64,000 bases of DNA from assembly GCF_900113965.1 (NCBI RefSeq), contig NZ_FORI01000011.1:1-64000 (forward strand), in the 5' to 3' direction. The notes under the pieces were generated by a model that saw only the letters and a program-made list of their open reading frames with translations, did no database searches and had not been told where the DNA came from. Within the stretch, counting starts at the first letter, position 1. Every line of letters starts with the position of its first letter. Shown here piece by piece: positions 58,004 to 64,000 of this stretch. This DNA comes from Treponema bryantii. Its GTDB lineage: Bacteria; Spirochaetota; Spirochaetia; Treponematales; Treponemataceae. The position numbers and the translations under genes are program-made.

Positions 58004-59827
58004 ATGGCAGATGTTAAAGATACTTGCCGTGCAATTATTGCAGCGGCTTTGAATGAGTTTATCAAAGAAAAAGATCCTGCGGCTGAAGCAATCAGCGCGG
58101 ATAAAATTGTAGTTCAGAACGCTCCGAATCCGGAAATGGGAGACCTTGGTGCACCTATGTTTGTTTTTGCAAAGGCACTTCGTATGGCTCCACCTCAGAT
58201 TGCTTCCGGCGTTGTTGCAAAAATCACGGACAAATCTCTTGGAGAGTTCCTTGCTGTTGGTCCTTATGTAAACGTAAAGCTGGATAAGAGCGGTGCTGCT
58301 GCTCCTATTCTCAAGGCTGTAAAAGAGCAGGGCGATAATTACGGTTCTTTCAACAGCGATGGAAAAAAGCCTCTCGAAGGCCGCCGCGTAATGATTGAGT
58401 TTTCTTCTCCAAATACAAATAAACCTCTTCACCTTGGTCACGTTCGTAACGACGCTCTTGGTGAATCAGTTAGCCGCATTCTTAAGGCAGCCGGTGCAGA
58501 AGTATACAAGGTAGACCTTATCAATAACCGCGGTGTTCATATCTGTAAATCTATGCTCGCATATAAGCTCTTTCACGAGGCAAACGGTGATACACCGGAA
58601 AGCCTTGGCATGAAGGGCGACCACTTTGTTGGTCAGTGCTATGTTGAGTTTGACAAATACCTCAAGGGCGAAAAAGATAAGCCTGAAACTGCACATCCTG
58701 AAGCAAATCAGATGGCAGAAGATATGCTGATTAAGTGGGAAGCAGGCGATGCAGAAGTTCGTGCCCTCTGGGAAAAAATGAACGGCTGGACTTTCGACGG
58801 TGTAAAGGAAACCTATGAGCGCACTGGTATCAGCTTTGATAAATACTACTTTGAAAGCGAAACTTACCTTAAGGGAAAAGACGAAATTATGAAGGGCCTT
58901 GAAAAGGGCGTTTTCTTTAAGGCCGAAGACGGCTCTGTCCGCATTGACGTAACTGATGTAGTAGGTAAGGGTAAAGACGAAGATAATCACGAAAAGGTTC
59001 TTCTCCGAAAGGACGGAACTTCAGTTTATATTACTCAGGATATTGGAACTGCAATCAGCCGCCACAACGACTGGGCTTTTAATCAGCTGGTTTACGTTGT
59101 TGCAAGCGAGCAGAATTATCACTTTAAGATTCTTTTCCATATTCTAAAGAAGCTTGGTTTTGACTGGGCTGATAAGCTTTACCACCTCAGCTATGGTCTT
59201 GTAAATCTTCCTAGCGGTCGTATGAAGAGCCGCGAAGGTACTGTAGTTGATGCAGATGATCTTATAGACTCGCTTCATGCAGACGCCCTCGCTGCAATCA
59301 AGGAGCGAGGCCGCGACGGTGAAGTAGGAGATGCTGACGAGGTTGCAGAAAAGGTTGCTCTTGGTGCCCTTCATTATTACATGCTTCAGGCAACTCCAAT
59401 TAAGGATATGCTTTTTAATCCTGCAGAGTCTTTGAGCTTCAACGGAAACACTGGTCCATACCTTCAGTATATGGGTGCACGTATCAACTCAATTCTTGCA
59501 AAGGCAGCTGAGGCTGGTGTTTCAGAAGATGGTTCAGAAGAAGCAGTTGCACTTCTTTCAAGCGAAGATGAATGGGCTTTGATTAAGCAGCTTGGAGATT
59601 ATCCGAACGTAATTGCAAAGGCAGCAGAAAATCTTGACCCAAGTGAAGTTGCCGCTTATGTTTACGAGGCTGCAAAGCTGTTCAGCAAGTTCTATCAGAA
59701 CTGTCCTATTGTAACTGCTGAGAACAAGCAGCTCGCTGGAGCACGTCTCTATCTTGCAAGCTGTACTTTGCAGGTAATCAAGAACGCAATGAAGCTCGTG
59801 CTTGTACCTTACCTCGAAAAGATGTAA
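58004..59827 (+). CDS. argS: Arginyl-tRNA synthetase
   Basis: Charges tRNA-Arg. The 607-residue class I enzyme has the additional N-terminal domain (~1-115). The HIGH-type motif is HLGHVRND (~146), the KMSKS-type motif is in LPSGRMKSREGTV (~407), and the C-terminal DALR anticodon-binding domain contains TGPYLQYMGARINSIL. GAGAGGTACC precedes the ATG. It follows the tRNA-Lys terminator. The ZIP gene starts 9 nt after its stop, so the two probably share a transcript. Confidence 0.96.
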   Translation: MADVKDTCRAIIAAALNEFIKEKDPAAEAISADKIVVQNAPNPEMGDLGAPMFVFAKALRMAPPQIASGVVAKITDKSLGEFLAVGPYVNVKLDKSGAAAPILKAVKEQGDNYGSFNSDGKKPLEGRRVMIEFSSPNTNKPLHLGHVRNDALGESVSRILKAAGAEVYKVDLINNRGVHICKSMLAYKLFHEANGDTPESLGMKGDHFVGQCYVEFDKYLKGEKDKPETAHPEANQMAEDMLIKWEAGDAEVRALWEKMNGWTFDGVKETYERTGISFDKYYFESETYLKGKDEIMKGLEKGVFFKAEDGSVRIDVTDVVGKGKDEDNHEKVLLRKDGTSVYITQDIGTAISRHNDWAFNQLVYVVASEQNYHFKILFHILKKLGFDWADKLYHLSYGLVNLPSGRMKSREGTVVDADDLIDSLHADALAAIKERGRDGEVGDADEVAEKVALGALHYYMLQATPIKDMLFNPAESLSFNGNTGPYLQYMGARINSILAKAAEAGVSEDGSEEAVALLSSEDEWALIKQLGDYPNVIAKAAENLDPSEVAAYVYEAAKLFSKFYQNCPIVTAENKQLAGARLYLASCTLQVIKNAMKLVLVPYLEKM

Positions 59828-59836
59828 TCTGAAGTT

Positions 59837-60616
59837 ATGAACTTCATTATTTTCAAAGGACTCTTAATTCCATTTTTAGGAACTGCTTTAGGTGCGTCTC
59901 TCGTTTTTTTTATGAAGCGAGAGTTGAATGTAAAGTTGCAGAATATGCTTTCGGGCTTTGCTGCAGGCGTTATGGTTGCGGCCTCTGTATGGAGTCTTTT
60001 GATTCCTTCTATGAACATGGTCAGTGACCGCGGAAAACTTGCTTTTGTTCCTGCGGCTGTTGGCTTTTGTGTCGGAATGATTTTCCTTCTGCTTCTGGAT
60101 AAGGTTGTTCCGCACATGCATCTTGATGAAAGTCAGGAAGGGCCAAAAAGTAATCTCCAGAAAACGACAATGATGGTGCTTGCCGTCACTCTTCATAATA
60201 TTCCTGAAGGAATGGCTGTTGGTATTTTGTACGCGGGATGGGCATCCGGCTCTGCTCAGATTACTGAGGCTGGCGCTCTTACTCTTGCACTCGGAATTGC
60301 AATTCAAAACTTTCCGGAGGGCGCAATCATTTCTATGCCACTTCACTCAAAAGGACTTTCTAAAGCAAAGGCCTGCTGGTATGGAATTCTTTCTGGAATA
60401 GTTGAACCTGTTGCGGGCTTCCTTACAATCCTGCTTGCAAGCCATGTAATGTCTATTCTTCCATATTTCTTAAGCTTTGCCGCCGGTGCAATGATTTTTG
60501 TTGTTGTGGAAGAACTTGTCCCAGAAATGGCAGAAGGCGAACATTCGAATCTCGGAACCATCATGTTTATGCTTGGTTTTGTTTTGATGATGATCCTTGA
60601 TGTAGCGCTGGGTTAA
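59837..60616 (+). CDS. ZIP-family metal transporter
   Basis: Takes up zinc or other divalent metals by facilitated transport. The 259 residues carry about eight hydrophobic helices. Helix IV has the metal-binding VTLHNIPEGMAVGI, and helix V has IAIQNFPEGAIISMPL, the two signatures of the ZupT/GufA type. A His/Asp-bearing loop (HMHLDESQEG) lies before helix IV. It follows argS by 9 nt without its own promoter. The ABC metal importer at 31708-33205 offers a second, energised route. The metal is not set by sequence. Confidence 0.92.
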   Translation: MNFIIFKGLLIPFLGTALGASLVFFMKRELNVKLQNMLSGFAAGVMVAASVWSLLIPSMNMVSDRGKLAFVPAAVGFCVGMIFLLLLDKVVPHMHLDESQEGPKSNLQKTTMMVLAVTLHNIPEGMAVGILYAGWASGSAQITEAGALTLALGIAIQNFPEGAIISMPLHSKGLSKAKACWYGILSGIVEPVAGFLTILLASHVMSILPYFLSFAAGAMIFVVVEELVPEMAEGEHSNLGTIMFMLGFVLMMILDVALG

Positions 60617-60656
60617 AACTCCAAATTGCAATTTATACTCCATTCTGCAATTCCTA

Positions 60657-60685
60657 TTGATGTTAGAGGTGTATAACAATATAAT
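60657..60685 (+). promoter_or_regulatory. Promoter of the ABC exporter operon (TTGATG-17-TATAAT)
   Basis: TTGATG (60657-60662) and TATAAT (60680-60685) have a 17-nt spacer. The transcript would begin near 60692 and include the palindrome at 60701 before the ribosome site AAGGGAG (60721-60727). Confidence 0.75.
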
Positions 60686-60700
60686 GACTCTTGAATTATA

Positions 60701-60716
60701 GTTAGTAAAAACTAAC
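60701..60716. promoter_or_regulatory. Perfect palindrome GTTAGT-AAAA-ACTAAC, putative repressor operator
   Basis: A 16-bp sequence of 6-bp arms lies ~10 nt after the predicted start site and 18 nt before the exporter ATG. Such spacing suits a TetR- or MarR-type operator. No regulator gene lies next to it in the window, so the binder is unknown. Confidence 0.5.
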
Positions 60717-60733
60717 ATAAAAGGGAGTTATTA

Positions 60734-62518
60734 ATGTCTCAAAACAAATCAAAAGTTCGTAAGCCTGCGAAGAAAAGTCTTGTTGCATGGATCTTTGAAT
60801 TTGCAGGTGAGAAAAAAGGGCAGTATATCACAAGTGTGTTCTTTGCCCTTCTTAGTGTGGCGTGCTGTATTGCGCCTTATTTTATGATTGCACGAATTGT
60901 TCAGCAGCTTCTAGCGGGCGTTCGTGACTGGTCTTTGTTCCTGCGTGAGTCTGGAATTGTTGCGCTCTTCTGGCTTGGAAATGTTATCTTCCATATGATT
61001 TCAACTTCCATGAGCCATATTGCAACTTTTAATCTTCTTGGAAACATCAGAAAAAAGATGTGTGACAAGCTGACTCGTCTTCCACTTGGAACTGTTCTTG
61101 ATATGCCTTCGGGCTCTCTTAAAAATATTATGATTGAGCGAATCGACAGTATGGAAACAACTCTCGCTCATATCGTTCCTGAATATACTTCGAACATTAT
61201 TCTGTCGGCTGTGCTGGTTGTTTATCTTTTTGTGATTGACTGGCGGCTTGCTCTTGCCTGTATGGCTGTGTTACCGATCGGCCTTATTGCGATGTGCTTT
61301 ATGCTGAAGGATGGGCCGGCACGTTTTCAGTATGCTTTGGATAAGACTAAGGCTTTAAACGATACTGCGGTTGAATATATTAATGGTATTGAAGTTATTA
61401 AGGCTTTCGGAAAATCTAAATCTTCATATGAGCGATTTGTTGTTGCGGCTCAGGAAGGTTCTGCCTGCTACGTTGAGTGGATGCGAGACTGTATCTGGCC
61501 GCATGCGGTGGCTACTGTTGTAACTCCGTCGTTGTTGTTTTCACTGCTTCCGATTGGCGGTTACATGTTCTATAAGGGAACTGTGGATGCGTCAACATTT
61601 ATTACAATGATTATTCTTGCTGTAAGTGCGATTCAGCCTTTTTTGATTGCCTTTACTTATCATGATGATATTGCCAAAGCCGGTGCTATTTTTGGTGAGG
61701 TTGGTTCGATTATGACTCTTGAGGAGTTGGATCGCCCTTCAGTTGATAAGCGGGTGCCGGATGACAATTCAATTGCTTTGAAGGATGTTCACTTCAGTTA
61801 TCACAAAAATATTGAAGGTGAAGAGAAGAAAGAAATCCTGCACGGTATATCAATGAATTTACCTCAGGGCTCATATACCGCCTTTGTAGGACCAAGCGGC
61901 AGCGGTAAATCTACCATTGCCCGTCTCATCGCATCTTTGTGGGATGTCGATTCCGGTTCTGTTGAAATTGGTGGTGTGAATATCAAAGACTTGTCGCTCG
62001 AAGAATACAATCGTCGTGTTGCATACGTAAGTCAGGATAACTTTCTGTTCGATTTGAGCGTTCGAGAAAACATTCGTCTTGGACGCGAGGGCGCTACTGA
62101 TGCTGAAGTAGAAGAGGTTGCCCGCAAGTCCGGCTGTTATGATTTTATCATGTCGCTTGAAAACGGCTTTGACACAATTGTTGGTGGAAGCGGTGCGCAC
62201 TTGAGTGGAGGTGAACGTCAGAGAATTGCAATTGCCCGTGCCATGATGAAGGATGCTCCTATTGTAATTCTTGATGAAGCAACGGCTTATACCGATCCGG
62301 AAAACGAAGCAATCATTCAGCAGAGTGTTGCAAAGCTCGTTGCAGGAAAAACTCTGATTGTTATTGCGCATCGTCTTTCAACTGTAAAGGATGCAGACAA
62401 ACTTTATGTAATCAAAGATGGTTTGATTGATTCGTGTGGAACTCATGAAGAACTGCTCGCTCAGGGCGGTTTGTACAAGAGTATGTGGGAAGCTCATATT
62501 GATTCACGCGATGAGTAA
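60734..62518 (+). CDS. ABC exporter, fused permease-ATPase subunit A
   Basis: One half of a heterodimeric exporter. Six transmembrane helices (~30-310) precede the ATPase domain with Walker A GPSGSGKSTI, signature LSGGERQRIAIARAMM, Walker B IVILDEA and switch His in IAHRLSTV. The length of 594 aa is standard. The next subunit starts 15 nt after its stop with GGAGG upstream. Heterodimers of this type export drugs, lipids, peptides or siderophores; the substrate is unknown. The catalytic Glu after Walker B is present (LDEATAY). Control by the palindrome at 60701 is inferred. Confidence 0.92.
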   Translation: MSQNKSKVRKPAKKSLVAWIFEFAGEKKGQYITSVFFALLSVACCIAPYFMIARIVQQLLAGVRDWSLFLRESGIVALFWLGNVIFHMISTSMSHIATFNLLGNIRKKMCDKLTRLPLGTVLDMPSGSLKNIMIERIDSMETTLAHIVPEYTSNIILSAVLVVYLFVIDWRLALACMAVLPIGLIAMCFMLKDGPARFQYALDKTKALNDTAVEYINGIEVIKAFGKSKSSYERFVVAAQEGSACYVEWMRDCIWPHAVATVVTPSLLFSLLPIGGYMFYKGTVDASTFITMIILAVSAIQPFLIAFTYHDDIAKAGAIFGEVGSIMTLEELDRPSVDKRVPDDNSIALKDVHFSYHKNIEGEEKKEILHGISMNLPQGSYTAFVGPSGSGKSTIARLIASLWDVDSGSVEIGGVNIKDLSLEEYNRRVAYVSQDNFLFDLSVRENIRLGREGATDAEVEEVARKSGCYDFIMSLENGFDTIVGGSGAHLSGGERQRIAIARAMMKDAPIVILDEATAYTDPENEAIIQQSVAKLVAGKTLIVIAHRLSTVKDADKLYVIKDGLIDSCGTHEELLAQGGLYKSMWEAHIDSRDE

Positions 62519-62533
62519 CCGGAGGTAAGAAAA

Positions 62534-64000
62534 ATGTTTGAAACGTTATTAAAATTCTTTAAGTTTTGCGATGTCGAGAACCGCAGAAAATTTACCGGTT
62601 CAATTATAGTTGGAATCTTCAATTCACTTTTTATGGCGCTCAGAATTGGTGCAGTGGCCGTAATGCTTCGTGGCGTAATTACCACAGCAATTGAAGGTGC
62701 TGCCTTTGAAATGAAAACAGTCTGGATTTCGTTTGCAATTATGTGCGTAAGTATCATCGGTGGAATCATTACCCGCAAAGTTACTGCAATGTGGCAGTGT
62801 GAGGGTGGTTACCGTACCTGCGCTAAGAAACGTATCGAGATTGCTGAGCATCTTCGCTACCTGCCAATGGGTTATTTCAACGAAAACAGTCTCGGCGAAA
62901 TCACTTCTGTTACAACAAATACAATGGAGTCGGTTGGTGATGTTGCCACCCGTGCTGTAATGATGGTCTTCCAGGGGCTGCTAGATACTTCGCTTATTAT
63001 TGTAATGCTCTTCTTTTTTGACTGGAGAATTGCGCTTGTTGCACTTGCAGGCTTCGGACTCTTTGAATTTGTAAATCTTTTTATGCGTGTAGCAGTACGA
63101 GATGTTTCTGCAGAAAAGATTAAGGCTGATGCTGCCGAAATTGGAAAGGTTCTTGAATATATTCAGGGTATTTCTGAAGTAAAGGCTTACAATCTGGTTG
63201 GTAAGCGTCGCCGTGAACTTAATTCAGTTATCGAAAAACGACTTAAGATTCTTATCAAAATGGAAATGCGCTGTATTCCTGTTTCAAACTTACAGTCGTT
63301 AGTTGCAAAGCTTAGTGGTGTTGCCATGATGCTTGCGTCATTACATTTTTATCTGGCCGGAACAATGGACCTTGCAAACTGCAGCACAATGCTTGTGTGT
63401 TCATTCATGTTGTTTAATGCTCTTGAAGCCGGTGGGAACTATTCAGCACTTTTGAGAGTTATTGATATTGGTGTAACTAAGGCAAGTAAGATTCTCGCGC
63501 TTCCGACTATGAATATTGAGGGTAAACAAAATACGGTGGTTGGAGCAGAAAGTACGGTGGTTGAGCCTGTCGAAACCACCGCAGATATCGAAGCACAGAA
63601 CATCGACTTTGCATATGATAAGAGGAAGATTATCGACAATATCTCCCTTAAAATTCCAGCCAACACCACAACCGCTATCGTTGGGCCAAGTGGTGGTGGT
63701 AAGACAACCTTCTGTCATTTGCTTGCGCGTTTCTGGGATGTAGACAAGGGAAGAGTAACTCTTGGAGATAAAGATGTCCGCGATTATAACATGGACGACC
63801 TGATGAAAAACTACAGCTTTGTTTTCCAGCATGTATATTTGTTCCACGATACAATTGCAAACAACATCCGCTTTGGAGAACCTGATGCTCCAATGGAAAA
63901 GGTTATTGCGGCAGCTAAAAAAGCCTGCTGTCATGAGTTTATATCAGCTTTACCAAACGGCTACGACACAGTAATCGGCGAGGGTGGTGCAAGTCTTTCG
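62534..64000 (+). CDS. ABC exporter subunit B, C-terminus cut by the window edge, with in-frame repeat insertion
   Basis: The partner of the upstream exporter subunit. The reading frame is open from ATG 62534 (after GGAGG) through 64000 (489 codons), and the stop lies beyond. Six transmembrane helices (~20-320) and the ATPase domain with Walker A GPSGGGKTTF are seen. The Q-loop FVFQHVYLF follows, and the signature motif is just reached at the end (GGASLS). Residues ~334-350 ([17 protein letters not shown]) are encoded by palindromic repeat DNA at 63533-63580. They fall in the linker between membrane and ATPase domains. The frame is kept and neighbouring motifs are intact, so function is likely preserved. 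Confidence 0.92.
   Translation, partial: MFETLLKFFKFCDVENRRKFTGSIIVGIFNSLFMALRIGAVAVMLRGVITTAIEGAAFEMKTVWISFAIMCVSIIGGIITRKVTAMWQCEGGYRTCAKKRIEIAEHLRYLPMGYFNENSLGEITSVTTNTMESVGDVATRAVMMVFQGLLDTSLIIVMLFFFDWRIALVALAGFGLFEFVNLFMRVAVRDVSAEKIKADAAEIGKVLEYIQGISEVKAYNLVGKRRRELNSVIEKRLKILIKMEMRCIPVSNLQSLVAKLSGVAMMLASLHFYLAGTMDLANCSTMLVCSFMLFNALEAGGNYSALLRVIDIGVTKASKILALPTMNIEGKQNTVVGAESTVVEPVETTADIEAQNIDFAYDKRKIIDNISLKIPANTTTAIVGPSGGGKTTFCHLLARFWDVDKGRVTLGDKDVRDYNMDDLMKNYSFVFQHVYLFHDTIANNIRFGEPDAPMEKVIAAAKKACCHEFISALPNGYDTVIGEGGASLS
63533..63580. repeat. Palindromic repeat plus partial copy inside the ABC exporter gene
   Basis: A complete copy GGTGGTTgagcctgtcgAAACCACC lies at 63556-63580. A partial copy (acggtggttg) precedes it at 63533-63542. 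Both are in the same orientation as in the methyltransferase gene and give VVEPVETT in frame. Confidence 0.88.

Noticed and set aside
1-64000. CRISPR array, prophage or restriction-defence island
   Set aside because: No regularly spaced direct repeats, phage structural genes, integrases or nuclease-methylase pairs are seen; apart from the IS fragment the window is core-like.
62534-64000. Frameshift or pseudogene in the second ABC subunit because of the repeat
   Set aside because: The frame stays open across the repeat to the window end, and Walker A and Q-loop follow in frame.

Overview
The window reads as a chromosome segment of a host-associated spirochaete of the genus Treponema, probably a gut or rumen species. 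This is inferred from gene content. There is a secreted GH5 endoglucanase and a FliL-type flagellar protein. Two chemotaxis receptors, several c-di-GMP enzymes and a SpoIIE-phosphatase/STAS switch add to a motile, signalling-rich profile. Base composition is moderately AT-rich, TTG and GTG starts are frequent, and GGAG-type ribosome sites alternate with starts that have none. No database search was possible, so the genus is an inference.

Layout. 1-354 is the 3' end of an IS3-family element. 407-7896 is a minus-strand run: HD-GYP phosphodiesterase, methyltransferase, adenosine deaminase, LacI-like/GGDEF sensor and oligoendopeptidase F. Plus-strand genes from 7995 to 18028 are hflX, a FliL-like protein, a membrane sensor with a very acidic tail, apt, asnA, an unknown protein, a second LacI-like/GGDEF sensor and a pseudouridine synthase. 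18109-22069 is grpE-dnaK-dnaJ. 22345-26571 is a two-phosphatase/STAS module. leuS, the GH5 enzyme and a metal ABC importer with a lipoprotein follow on the minus strand (26756-33205). Next come a chemotaxis receptor, adk, lemA with two TPM-domain genes, and a second chemotaxis receptor with an extracellular 7TMR-DISM-like sensor.

40774-45752 (minus) holds an O-methyltransferase, tyrA, DAHP synthase, tsaD and a divergent polysaccharide deacetylase. thrH is followed by a TPP riboswitch and thiBPQ. A GNAT gene and argB-argJ (minus) face argC (plus). The right end holds a NodB deacetylase, a GGDEF-EAL protein, a DtxR-type regulator, a PAP2 phosphatase, tRNA-Lys, argS, a ZIP transporter and a two-subunit ABC exporter that runs off the window.

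The most notable finding lies upstream of the DAHP synthase-tyrA operon. A consensus promoter is followed by a 23-codon ORF with six Tyr codons and one Trp codon, and then by a strong intrinsic terminator. The 3' part of the ORF can pair with the 5' arm of the terminator. This has every element of a ribosome-mediated tyrosine attenuator, which I do not recall being described in spirochaetes.

A second theme is small palindromic repeats. A GGTGGTT...AACCACC family (read as VVEPVETT in one frame) lies in five intergenic regions. It is also inserted in frame in two proteins, a methyltransferase and an ABC exporter. A separate GC-rich repeat encodes the signal peptide of a lipoprotein. A third theme is promoter-to-start spacing so short (6-9 nt after the -10 box, no ribosome site) that several mRNAs look leaderless. 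Operators are readable at the metal importer (Fur-family 7-1-7 box) and at argJ (two ARG boxes 21 bp apart).
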